The notes beneath the pieces are model-generated. The model worked only from the letters and a program-made list of their open reading frames with translations, was not told the origin of the DNA and did no database searches. The position numbers and the translations under genes are program-made. Positions 31,929 through 42,565 of a stretch of 64,000 nt of DNA are shown here, piece after piece. The stretch comes from Aurelia coerulea (lineage: Eukaryota; Cnidaria; Scyphozoa; Semaeostomeae; Ulmaridae): contig CM076961.1 of NCBI GenBank assembly GCA_039566865.1, forward strand, positions 7,773,501-7,837,500, in the 5' to 3' direction. Each line of letters starts with the position of its first letter. The stretch's first letter is position 1.

Positions 31929-34900
31929 CATAGACAAATGTCTTAAATCATACAGTGCTTAACTTGGTACACTTATATGAGCTTGGAGGCAAGTTCAGCC
32001 AGTTTCTGCTGCAGCCGTTTTGATATTTGAATCGGGCCTCTCATTTATTACCTTGTGACTGAAATTCATTGAAGATATGTTTATCATCTACTACAACACC
32101 ACCATGTCCATGATGTATCTAGGCTGTATATTCTTGATGAAAACCTGACTGGTGAATTAATGGCTTCCAGGGCACTGGGTAAAATCAATGGTAGGCTGAG
32201 GTTTATATAGAGAGCAAAAGTTTCTTGACTTCTCTGTTCACGTAGGTTACTAGCAAATTCACTGCACGTATTTTTTTATAAGAAACGGTAGGCTCAATTT
32301 TTCAAGAGTTAAGAAACAACCCTATCTGAATTCAAAAAGCTAAGAAAATTTTGTAATTTGCAGTTTTAATTTTCCTTTCACACTCGAAAATGTTTTGACA
32401 CTGTACAGTTATGGCAACTGTTTTGGACATTATTTTAAGTGCAAATTATGTTATTTACTTGTTTTGAGATCTTACCAAGTAATTTAGGAACCCTTTGAAC
32501 AAAACAAAATTGACTGTACCTTTCCAGCATTAAAAATATAAGAAGCACGTAAAGAAACTTTTGGTAGCAAAATGGCCCAAAAATTTAAGAAACTGCATAC
32601 CAACCCCGGGCATTAGTTTCTTATGAAAAAAATATGTGTAATCCAGCCCCACTTTGACTAACATATTTTTTATAAGAAAATAAGAATTTGGGCCAGTACT
32701 GAAAGTTTCTTAAAATTATCAGATTTTGAGTACTCAAGAGTTTCTTACAAGTTTCTTTGCCATTTTATTTTTGGAGAACAGACTTCTATAAAAATCTGGT
32801 TTTGGACAAAACATCATTGAAAATTATCTGATTGTTGACAAAAATAGTCCACAAAAGTCCATGATCCTTGCAGTGGACTAAAGACACCATACTCAGGAGG
32901 GGGGAGGGGGGGGGTAACATATATGGAGCAATGGGTACATGCTGCCTATAAGGATGGCTTTGAACCTTGAACCCCTAATCAAAACTATAATCCCTAAATA
33001 TGGGTTTCAAACCCTAACTGTTCCACTAGAAATAGGTAGCTTTTTGAATTGTGACAAAAAGATGCAGAGTTTTTATTTGTATAATGAGTCTTTTTCGTTT
33101 CAGTTCTGAAACTTGGTTGGTGGGAATTTTGTCTCCTTAATTGTACGTTTAAAGCAAAATGGAACTTTTTTTGGAAGTACAATATGCTTTTCCCTGAAAA
33201 GTTCTTAAAAATGGGTTGAAAATCATCCAAAAATCCCCAAACAATGGTCTTCTCCCTGCGGCATGTCCCCATCATCCCAAGATTTGAGTTACCCCTGGGC
33301 TTCATACAGTATACCAAGTTCTTTGTTCCTGGCAGTTTTTCTCTTGAACTGATAATAAATTTTTGGCACAGTATTTGTGTTAATTCAAGTTGTTATTATG
33401 CTGTCTTTCTATGGATGTGCAGATGCAATCATCAAGGAAGCAATATGTATTGTATTCAGTCGTTTATGCTAATCATCAAAACCTATAATACTGTAGGTAA
33501 TAAAATACAGCATGTGATACCATCATCAACAAGATGCAGCAGACGAGACTATTTGTTATCAAACATAAAATTCAAGGAATAAATTCTTGATTCAAAGAAA
33601 GACAAGTTAGTTTAAATATCAGCAGACACTATGTGTGTTTCCAGATAACTCAACCCTCTCAATTCATTTACCATTGTAAATTCATTTCACAAGAAACTTG
33701 GTTTAGCAGTCAGTACTAAAACTTTCTTAAATTCACATGAAAAATTTCTGCCCAATTCCTTGATTTTCCCCTACAATTTGGATGCTAAGATGTAGTCTCT
33801 ACAACTGCTATGGATCCACTTCTTGGCATATGCAAAGACAGTTCTTCTGTTGCACTCGACACATATTTGCAGTGAATATAACTCAAAAATAATTGTAGAT
33901 GATTGACCTCTTTTCAAAGCAAGCTTTAAAATTCTGCTTTTAAAAGTTTCTTATTGCTTCTCAAATGTAGAAATAGAGTATCCAAATTTTTGCCATCTCT
34001 TATCAAAAAGTTTCTTATGAAAGAATAAAATGTGTGAACAACAAGCAAGTAATGTCATTTCAGCAGTTTGATTTTATGTTTAAATTCATAGAATCCATTT
34101 GTAAATGGCAATATAGTCAGTTACTATTTCCAAACAATTGAAGACCATTCCAACCATTTCAATGGAGTACATTTTAGCAGCATTTGAAATCATCTCCACA
34201 AATTATCAGACAAATGCAAAGTGCCAACACCATTAACTTGGGTTTTGTACATCACTCAGTGATAATTTGCATGCCATCACATGTTTTCCTTGCTTGAAAA
34301 ACAAAGCAGGAGGCAACCATTTGTCTGCAAGGAGATAAAATTGGAATCCATGGTTCTATTGGTTCTTGGACTGTCACATTTGCCTGGAAAAGAAATGCAG
34401 CTGACATTATTTTGAAATAGATGTATCTATCTTTGGTATATACTGTACTGTATCAATGTTTGAAAAATTTTGATGGAATAAAATATGACCTGATGGCAGA
34501 ATAAATGTTATAAATGTAATTAAAGTGTAAAGTCCTTAGAAAAGGTTCAAACAAACTGAATCAGACTGCATGCAAGTATAAGAAACTTTTACTTTGTAAT
34601 GCTATTATTAAAGTTGAGCAGAGGAGGCAAGGCTTCAATTATCTATCATCATCAAAGCAACAGTCATCCCATCATCTTTAATCGAAATAAATTTCTCGAA
34701 TCTAATAGAGTTTTGTTGGGCCATGACAGTCAAGAGGGTAAAGTTGATATTCATGTAGGCAGGCATTTCATTTTGTTAGGCCCTTTATCTCTTCGATACT
34801 CGCTGATGGGGAAAACTTAATTTCCTCTGTCTGCCCTTTATAAATAGAATAATACCAAGAGTTGCATTACTTTGGAGAAGAAATGATCCTCACAACCATT

Positions 34901-34978
34901 ATAAATCTAGAAAATATATTGAGATGCTTCATTATCTGAACAATAGAAGCTCGATCCAGTCTTTTTTTTAGATCAGTG
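31929..34978. mobile_element. 3.05-kb insertion with 8-bp TSD, non-coding
   Basis: This AT-rich block splits the right-arm array and is flanked by CCTCAGTG (31,921-31,928 and 34,979-34,986). Ends start CATAGACAAATG and, complemented, CACTGATCTAAA. I see no reliable gene: the longest frames are about 110 codons, with no domain. The short motif AGAAACT/AGTTTCT occurs about a dozen times between 32,200 and 34,600. The 8-bp duplication suggests a hAT- or P-type element, but the inverted ends are weak. Confidence 0.6.
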
Positions 34979-35265
34979 CCTCAGTGTAGCGTAAAATGAA
35001 AACGAGGATACGACGCCGCTTTCCCCAAAGTGTAGCGTAAAATGAAAACGAGGATACGACGCCGCTTTCCCCAAAGTGTAGCGTAAAATGAAAACGAGGA
35101 TACGACGCCGCTTTCCCCTAAGTGTAGCGTAACGAGGATACGACACTGCTTTCCCCTCAGTGTAGCGTAAAATGAAAACGAGGATACGACGCTGCTTTCC
35201 CCTAAGTGTAGCGTAAAATGGAAACGAGGATACGACGCTGCTTTCCCCTAAGTGTAGCGTCAAGG
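34979..35265. repeat. 46-bp satellite array, right arm, outer part
   Basis: About six units, inverted to the left array. They pass from 'CCAAAGTGTA' (inner) to 'CCTAAGTGTA' (outer), mirroring the left arm. One unit is shortened (GCGTAACGAGG). Confidence 0.92.
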
Positions 35266-35437
35266 CCTATACGACGATGCATTCTACAATTCATGGTGGT
35301 AATTTTCGACGATGCTTTCTAGAATGCATGGTCGTAAATATGCGCAACGATGCATTCTAGAAAGCAGGGCCGTATGATTACCACGACCTACTATTACGAC
35401 GACCCAATTTGGACCCCTATGCCGCGCTATAGTTTTG

Positions 35438-35661
35438 CTTCGTTTTGTCACGGGACCCTCATCGATTTCAAAGGAGGTGCTATTCCTCTCAGCAACTGGT
35501 GAGGCCAAAACTTGGCTGTTTTGGGCTACATTAGCTTGAATGTTGATCAGTAAAGATTGCAAATCAAAATTTTGCGCAGAATGCTGATCAGCGGTGGAAA
35601 ATTCTTTGGGTTTGCAAGAATCTTCTTCGACCACTCCCTCATCATCATCATAGGATGACAT
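35438..35661 (-). pseudogene. Retroelement gag relic, N-terminal part
   Basis: Minus-strand start ATG at 35,659-35,661 in good context (CCAGCATGT). It encodes an acidic N-terminus (SSYDDDEGVVEEDS), a Gln/Asn-rich stretch and PVTKRSKT, where the foldback element interrupts it. The reading continues at 27,663 with DQLAESDDG after removal of the insertion. Together these are the first 75 residues of the gag relic at 26,253-27,663. Confidence 0.7.
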
Positions 35662-35940
35662 GCTGGCCTAACAATTGGCGGGCGTGATAAACACAAAACT
35701 GAACAAAAAAACGTAATTCAACGAAAACTGTTGATAAAATATGAAAAGAACACTAATCTTGCCACTGCAAAGAAGTCTTCTGCTTGAAAACTTTCAAATT
35801 CTTGGTACGGCATAAAAACACATGTCTAGCTGGCACAGGAACTGTCGCAACTGGCTGGCGCATGCGCTGCGCTCTCTCTCGTACAACTACGTAACGACGT
35901 AGGCTGATGACGAAATAGAATGATAGCGATCTCAATGCAT
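35662..35940 (-). promoter_or_regulatory. Candidate promoter of the gag relic
   Basis: Upstream region with the palindrome GCGCATGCGC at 35,858-35,867, an NRF1-type site, followed by CTGCGCTCTCTCTCG. No clear TATA. The short open frame here (35,753-35,935) has no recognisable domain and is treated as 5' UTR or upstream DNA. Confidence 0.4.
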
Positions 35941-35949
35941 CATTTCATA

Positions 35950-37745
35950 TGTTCATCATCATCATCATATTACTATTTAAAGTTGTTATGTACATAGTTA
36001 CTAAAAACTAATTTAAATCAACTATTTACAATATAACAAAACTATTTACAAATTAAACATTTACATCTTTTGCCATCCCATTCTTTCATCCCCCTTTTAA
36101 AACTTCTCAAGTTATCAGCTCTCTTTAGTTCATCATCTAGAGTGTTCCACAGGAGACTACCTCTAAACGAAAGAGAATTTAGTCCATATCGATGTGACTG
36201 TGCTGATGGAAGCCTGCATAGCTCTTTGGTGCGGAGATTGTAAGGTATATCCTTTTTAACAAAGAACTCCCAAATATATGAAGGGTTAAGATGGTTCATG
36301 GTCTTATAAATTTCTATCATAAGACTTGCAGATTCTTCTGGTGAACTGTAACGCTTTCAGCCCTGGCTAAAAGTTGGTCAAATGATGAGTCATAATCTTC
36401 GTACAAAACCCTCAAGGCACGTTTATTTGTCCTATTTATATCTTTGTTAGCAGTTTTGTTACAAAATAGCCATATCAAGGGACAATATGAAAAGTTTGAC
36501 ATGACAATTGATGTTAGGAGCATTTTAGCTTTCTCTTCATCGAGGAATGGTCTTATTCTTGAGAACGCACATAATTTTTGGTTTATTTTTCGACATAACT
36601 CCTTGACGTGGGCGTCAAATGTTAACCCTATTTTAACCGGGTAAAAAAAAAGTGATTTTCTACCAAGGGGGGGCGTTTTTCGCCCCCCCCTGTTTTTCTC
36701 CGCAAATATAACAGCTATGACAATGAAACTTGCACTGTGTCATAATTGAACAAAGGAGAATCTAAAAATAGTACCAATCAATCAATAGTCACGTGATTAG
36801 TTGCTAGGCAACCAAAAACAATGCAAATTTTGAGAAAATCGAGCTATTTGCAGAAAAGGACTCATTATTAGCAAATAGCTAGATAAAATTGGCAAAAAAC
36901 CATCCAAATACATGAACGATATCATTAATTTGTAGTTCCATATGGTTTCATACGGATATTTGTGGTTTCTAATGAATTAACTAATTAAATAATGAAAATT
37001 TGATTCAATGCAAAATTGTTAGCTCAATAATTATGATTTAAACCATTAATTTCGCATATTATTGGTGAAATCAAGTACCTTTATCGATATTTGAGGTAAT
37101 TCCATCAGTTTTACATGAAAAATTACTCATTCATTAGGAATATGACGTCATAAATATTTATGACGTCATAGAAATAATAAACAGCTGATGTCAGCAAATA
37201 TGAATAAATTATATATCAAATGAAAGTACTCATCAAGACGAATCGAATGGTATATATATTGTTGAGATTTAGTAACAAAGGAAGAAATTAGAGCCGTTTT
37301 AAAGGATTTCTTTGTGACCACTCTCCAAATACGGGCATGTGGTGGTCACGTGGTCAGACAATAGGTATTGAAATTTCTATTTTCTGATTGCCAACTAAAT
37401 TTTAGGAAAAGTCAAGGAGTTTCAGCATCGTAAGTGCCATCGTTTGGGAGCTATTAAGAAAAATCCGATAGGGGGGGCGAAAAACGCCCCCCCCCCGGTT
37501 AAAATAGGGTTAAAGAGTTGTCGATTTGTACGCCGATGCGCTTTACCTGCTCGCTCTGCTTTATTTGTTGTCCACCGATGTTGAGGCAAAACGAGTTGTC
37601 ACTCTTGAGACCTAAAAACATCATTTGAAATTTCGCTGGATTGGCACACATTCCATTATTTTTAAACCTATCTCGGAGCTTACAATAATCTGTTTCTACA
37701 AAAACAGAATATTTACTTCTCATTCAGACGTCCCTGAGAAAGATT
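35950..37745 (-). pseudogene. LINE relic split by a TTAA element
   Basis: C-terminal reverse-transcriptase part of a LINE on the minus strand, of the same general type as that at 22,856 (FSYCPLIW, CKCLICK cysteine tail, FRGSLLWNTL). One piece lies at 37,514-37,740 (KFQMMFLG ... GVQIDNSLT) and the other at 36,042-36,621. A TTAA element sits between them; joining across one TTAA gives DNSL-TFDAHVKEL in frame. Single stops and frameshifts occur elsewhere. The 3' tail is a short ATG microsatellite (35,954-35,968). The endonuclease and the catalytic YADD part are absent. Confidence 0.8.
36622..37513. mobile_element. TTAA element, family 2
   Basis: 892 bp, ends TTAACCCTATTTTAACCGGG and the exact complement. 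Inside each end sits a hairpin of G-run, CGTTTTTCGCC or its complement, and C-run. It carries TGACGTCA twice near 37,143-37,170, CACGTG near 36,792 and 37,348. It lies in a LINE reading frame that is restored in frame after removal. No transposase frame. Confidence 0.9.
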
Positions 37746-37951
37746 GCCTTCAGGGCTTCCCCTTTAGTGAAGTGTTGCTACTATTGTTAGTTTTCTCAAA
37801 GAACTTGCTTAAGAGTCGACTACTCCTTTGCGTCCGAGAGCCTAATTCTATTCCCAGTGGTCTGACATTTTCGGATGTAGATTTTGGCCTATCACTTAGG
37901 GGTTGAATGATTTCAGATTTAAACATTACGCAATACCATTTCAAATTCTGA
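37746..37951 (-). other. Unassigned interval between LINE and DIRS
   Basis: The minus strand is open over about 70 codons with basic and Ser-rich composition. No domain is recognised. It may be flanking retroelement sequence. Confidence 0.25.
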
Positions 37952-38066
37952 ATAAGCATATAGTATTCTCACCGGATGTAAATCTCTGAAATTGAAAAGG
38001 AGCTAAAATTCACGGGTCCTTGAATTCCCTTTTGGGACATTCCTGTCCAATCTATTTTCCCCAAGG

Positions 38067-38076
38067 GAATTTATGG
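38067..38076 (+). promoter_or_regulatory. TATA box of DIRS element
   Basis: CATATAAAAA about 120 bases before the first ATG (38,195). It lies inside the element just after its left terminal repeat, so transcription would start near 38,100. Confidence 0.6.
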
Positions 38077-38194
38077 CATATAAAAACAATAAGCGCGACC
38101 TGGCCATTCTTCTTCAGCAACTCGCTCAACTTGCAAAAGCTGATGATTCCATACCGTCGCTGCCAAAGCTAATTCAGTGTAAAGTCTCTCAGTC

Positions 38195-38350
38195 ATGGCC
38201 CAAATTCGAGAAGCTCAGGTTCCAGTAGCAGTACCAGAAGCAGTCATAAATGATGCTTTAGCAGTTCAGAACGAAGCAGTTCCTCCTCAACAGAACGTGC
38301 CCCAGCAGAACGTAGCTCAGCCAGTAGTCGCCGAAGCTCCATCGTTGCAC
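38195..38350 (+). CDS. DIRS ORF1 first exon (candidate)
   Basis: ATG in the context AGTCATGGC opens 52 codons rich in Ala, Val, Gln and Pro (PPQQNVPQQNVAQPV). It ends exactly at a splice donor GTGAGT (38,351). Position inside the terminal repeats, just before gag, makes it the likely N-terminus of ORF1. The downstream candidate acceptor (CTAACAG at 42,558-42,564) leads into the gag body but in a different phase. Either the true acceptor differs or an indel has shifted the frame. A non-spliced leader protein is the alternative. Confidence 0.5.
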
Positions 38351-38585
38351 GTGAGTGATAATTTCTTTCTCAAAACTTAATTTCAAGTGTTAATTTGCCT
38401 CGCATGCTATCGAGATATCTTGTATTAACGTTTTACCAGCCAAGACTAACCCTTCTCTTAGAGAAAACAAGTTTTTTCCTTGGCAAAATGTGAGTTACGA
38501 ACTTGCACGTGCAGTTTAACAGAGTTGTTTGGATACGCTACAGACCCTACAAACCTTTTAGAATTTTTATATCTGCTGGTATTGT

Positions 38586-40650
38586 AGGACCCTTGTCACC
38601 GTTTGGATAATCGTAACCAATGTGGCACTGTAAAAGACCTGTTAAATCTCATTTTTGTGGCTTTGCAGGAGACCTACCCATTTAATTTTGAAATATCACA
38701 ACCAATGTGGCTCTGCAAAAGACCCGTTAGATTTCGATATTTTGTGGCATTGCAGGAGATCTACCCATTATATCTTTGAAATATGATAACCAATGTGGCG
38801 CTGCAAAAGACCCGTTAGATTTCGATATTTTGTGGCATTGCAGGAGACCTACCCATTATATCTTTGAAATATGATAACCAATGTGGCGCTGCAAAAGACC
38901 CGTTAGATTTCGATATTTTGTGGCTTTGCAGGAGACCTACCACCCATTACATCTTTGAAATATGATAACCAATGTGGCTCTGCAAAAGACCCGTTAGATT
39001 TCGATATTTTGTGGCCTTGCAGGAGACCTACCACCCATTACATCTTTGAATTATAATAACCAATGTGGCTCTGCAAAAGACCCGTTAGATTTCGATATTT
39101 TGTGGATGTGCAGGAGACCTACCACCCATTACATCTTTGTAATATAATAACCAATGTGGCTCTGCAAAAGACCCGTTAGATTTCGATATTTTGTGGCTTT
39201 GCAGGAGACCTACCACCCATTACATCTTTGAAATATAATAACCAATGTGGCTCTGCAAAAGACCCGTTAGATTTCGATATTTTGTGGCTTTGCAGGAGAC
39301 CTACCACCTATTACATCTTTGAAATATGATAACCAATGTGGCTCTGCAAAAGACCCGTTAGATTTCGATATTGTGTGGCCTTGCAGGAGACCTACCACCC
39401 ATTACATCTTTGTAATATAATAACCAATGTGGCTCTGCAAAAGACCCGTTAGATTTCGATATTTTGTGGCTTTGCAGGAGACCTACCACCCATTACATCT
39501 TTGAAATATAATAACCAATGTGGCTCTGCAAAAGACCCGTTAGATTTCGATATTTTGTGGCTTTGCAGGAGACCTACCACCTATTACATCTTTGAAATAT
39601 GATAACCAATGTGGCTCTGCAAAAGACCCGTTAGATTTCGATATTTTGTGGCCTTGCAGGAGACCTACCACCCATTACATCTTTGAATTATAATAACCAA
39701 TGTGGCTCTGCAAAAGACCCGTTAGATTTCGATATTTTGTGGCTTTGCAGGAGAACTACCACCTATTACATCTTTGAAATATAATAACCAATGTGGCTCT
39801 GCAAAAAACCCGTTTTTCGATATTTTGTGGCATTGCAGGAGACCTACCCATTACATCTTTGAAATATAATAACCAATGTGGCTCTGCAAAAGACCCGTTA
39901 GATTTCGATATTTTGTGGCATTGCAGGAGACCTACCACCTATTACATCTTTGAAATTTGATAACCAATGTGGCTCTGCAAAAGACCCGTTAGATTTCGAT
40001 ATTTTGTGGCCTTGCAGGAGACCTACCACCCATTACATCTTTGAATTATAATAACCAATGTGGCTCTGCAAAAGACCCGTTAGATTTCGATATTTTGTGG
40101 CTTTGCAGGAGAACTACCACCTATTACATCTTTGAAATATAATAACCAATGTGGCTCTGCAAAAAACCCGTTTTTCGATATTTTGTGGCATTGCAGGAGA
40201 CCTACCCATTACATCTTTGAAATATGATAACCAATGTGGCTCTGCAAAAGACCCGTTAGATTTCGATATTTTGTGGCATTGCAGGAGACCTACCACCCAT
40301 TACATCTTTAAAATATAATAACCAATGTGGCTCTGCAAAAGACCCGTTAGATTTCGATATTTTGTGGCTTTGCAGGAGACCTACCCATTACATCTTTGAA
40401 ATATGATAACCAATGTGGCTCTGCAAAAGACCCGTTAGATTTCGATATTTTGTGGCTTTGCAGGAGACCTACCCATTACATCTTTGAAATATGATAACCA
40501 ATGTGGCTCTGCAAAAGACCCGTTAGATTTCGATATTTTGTGGCTTTGCAGGAGACCTACCCATTACATCTTTGAAATATGATAACCAATGTGGCTCTGC
40601 AAAAGACCCGTTAGATTTCGATATTTTGTTACATTGCAGGAGACCTACTG
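38586..40650. repeat. Minisatellite, 23 units of about 91 bp
   Basis: Unit phrase: AACCAATGTGGCTCTGC, AAAAGACCCGTTAGATTTCG, ATATTTTGTGGC, TTTGCAGGAGACCTACC, CATTACATCTTTGAAATAT. I count 23 CCAATGTGG occurrences. Unit length varies from about 82 to 91 because of short indels. The first two units are the most diverged. Higher-order blocks are visible: a 358-bp block at about 39,756 recurs at 40,114, and a 273-bp step recurs near 39,127/39,400. Diverged units reappear at 42,268-42,405 beyond the MITE insertions. Confidence 0.95.
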
Positions 40651-42214
40651 TAAAAGCTCTGTTTAACCCCCCCCCCCCATATCTTTAACTCCCTCTCTAA
40701 TTAGCCCCTCCCCTCTGAGCTAAAGAAACATTTTGAAATAAGCCACCCCTTCTCTGTAGCCCCCCATTTTGCGTATCAATTTCCCATAGTTTACAAAATA
40801 TTTCCCAATTATGTAGCTAAAACAAGTTTGCATGTTAATTTTTTATATGGTTTAGGATAGAACTGTGTCTGAATTTATGTATTTTATTTTATTTTCTTTT
40901 TATTATTGGAAACCGAGATATAGGAGGTGTAGGAACTAAAGCTATCACACGTATACTTGTCATTTGATTGTGTGAATTGACCCCCTTTCTAATAAGCCCC
41001 CTCTTTTTAAAAAAGCCCCTCCCCTCTGAACCAAACAATTTTTAAATAAGCCCCCCCCCCTCTCTATTAACCCTATCCAGGCTAGGGGGGGACACAAAGT
41101 GCCCCCCCCCTAGTAAACTTTTCCACACAGCTCGTCGAGTATCTCTAGAATAGTCTAGCTTTTTTGTGACTTTTAGTTTTTATCTATGAGACATCTTTTG
41201 ATGTCAATTTCAAAAATGTTGACTCTGATTCCGGGGGTGAACACATGACTTTAAATCGAGTGCTCCCCAAAATAAATACCTTTTAAATCATAACTTTGGA
41301 ACCACTGGCTCTATGACAATGAGACAAACATTGTTGAACTCGTCTTAAAACAAGCTTTCATCTGATATATAGTTTATTGATTTTTGATGACGTCATCAAC
41401 ATTTGGTTGTTGCGCATGCGTACTGACGAAAACGATGTTATGCTTCATTTTTAGAAAAATGAGTGACATTATATGATGCAGCAGGTATTTTTATGTATAT
41501 TTAGCATTTTTGCTATTTTTAAAAGTAATTTATAATCAATTTTAGACAAAAATTGCAATTTTTTTCGTACAAAATAAAAAAATTCTGACATCAGCAATAA
41601 TATTAGTGTTACAAAGCAAAAATTTCAAAATAAGAATTACAAGGATATAATCCTTCTATGTTTCAAAGATCACATCGATATATTTTATCAATTTGGAGAT
41701 ACAACGCGACAAAGTACATGTGTTTTTACACCCAAATTAGCAACGTTTGCTGACGTCAGCACATAATCACGTGACATAAACAAAAACAAATCACATCATC
41801 TTGTTTGTCTTATCATGTTTGTTACTTGTGCCAAGTTTCAAGTCTCTAGCACTTATGATTCTGAGAGTCTCCTCAAGTCTCCCCAGAGTTTCAAAAAGCC
41901 TAGTCTGGATAGGGTTAAGCCCCCCATGTGTACCAATAAATGCCAGCGGTTACCGCAGATTTCCCAATTATGTAGCTAAACAAGTTTGCATCTTAATTTT
42001 TGATATGGTTTAAGATAGAGCCTAACAAATTCATATATTTTATTTTATTTTTATTTTATTTTAAGCCGTGTAATAGGAGGTGTAGGAACTAAAAGCTATC
42101 ATATGTATCCTTGTCATTTGATTGTGTAAATATGACCCCCTTTCTAAGAAGCCCCCTCTCTTTTAAGCCCCCCCCCCTCAGGGGTGTCCGTAATTAAAGC
42201 CCACGGAGACTTAA
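40651..42214. mobile_element. G-run 'GGGGCTTATTAGAGAGG' element, reverse orientation
   Basis: Complement of the family at 13,604-13,990. It starts CTGTAAAAGCTCTGTTTAACCCC and ends CAGGGGTGTCCGTAATTAAAG. The C-run units AAGCCCCTCCCCTCTGA recur along it. An internal segment (CCCAATTATGTAGCTAAA ... AGGAGGTGTAGGAACTAAA) is present twice, at about 40,803-40,940 and 41,968-42,095. A TTAA element interrupts it at 41,067. It sits at the right edge of the minisatellite. Confidence 0.6.
41067..41918. mobile_element. TTAA element, family 3
   Basis: 852 bp, left TTAACCCTATCCAGGCTAGG, right, complemented, TTAACCCTATCCAGACTAGG. Inside the left end lies a G7/ACACAAAGTG/C9 hairpin. Internal palindromes include TGACGTCA near 41,390, CTGACGTCAG near 41,752, and CACGTG near 41,770. 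A partial relative in reverse orientation lies at 63,770-63,880. No coding frame. Confidence 0.88.
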
Positions 42215-42267
42215 TAGAACTTTCGTGTTTTTTAAAAAATCTTAAATATTATAACGTAGTGACTATG

Positions 42268-42405
42268 ATTATAAGGTGGCTCTACACAAGACCCATTTAA
42301 TTGTTTTTGATATTTTATGGCGTTGCAAGAGACCTATAGATTTTGAATTATCGTTTATTAATGTGACTTTGCAAGAAACCATTTTAACTTGTGCCACGCT
42401 CTCTA
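42268..42405. repeat. Diverged minisatellite units
   Basis: About 1.5 units of the 91-bp repeat (GGTGGCTCTACACAAGACCC, GGCGTTGCAAGAGACCTA, GTGACTTTGCAAGAAACC), separated from the main array by the inserted elements. Confidence 0.75.
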
Positions 42406-42565
42406 AAAATTGCAAAGTCGCTATTAGCCTGTTGTCCTCAATTGCAATTTTATTCCATATGCCCTCCATCCCCATGTTTATGTTCCCTATTCCTTTTGCT
42501 AGGTTCCATCATTTTGTATGACTTTATTAACCCCAAGCGATTGTTTATATTTTCTAACTAACAGC

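Larger units (their letters stand above)
27671..35430. mobile_element. Foldback transposon with satellite-bearing arms, 7-bp TSD
   Basis: Flanked by AGTTTTG at 27,664-27,670 and 35,431-35,437. Ends are inverted repeats reading ATGGCGCGGCATAGGGGTC (left) and ATAGCGCGGCATAGGGGTC (right, complement), continuing inverted for about 170 bases. Next come arrays of a 46-bp repeat in opposite orientation and then an inner palindrome. Removing three later insertions (28,497-28,796, 29,546-31,712, 31,929-34,978) leaves a foldback of roughly 2.2 kb with arms of about 1 kb. Dropping one target copy joins the flanking gag frame exactly (KRSKT-DQL). A 7-bp duplication with long, internally repetitive inverted repeats recalls Galileo/P-type foldbacks, although the terminal bases differ. 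No transposase is visible. Confidence 0.85.

Noticed and set aside
33244..33582. 112-codon frame in the 3-kb insertion
   Set aside because: No domain, AT-rich composition, overlapping frame on the other strand of similar length; likely chance.
35753..35935. Separate small gene upstream of the gag relic
   Set aside because: No domain, and it overlaps the GC palindrome and likely promoter region.
39756..40296. Identical minus-strand 60-codon frames in the minisatellite
   Set aside because: They are two copies of the same higher-order block; frames shift with unit length.
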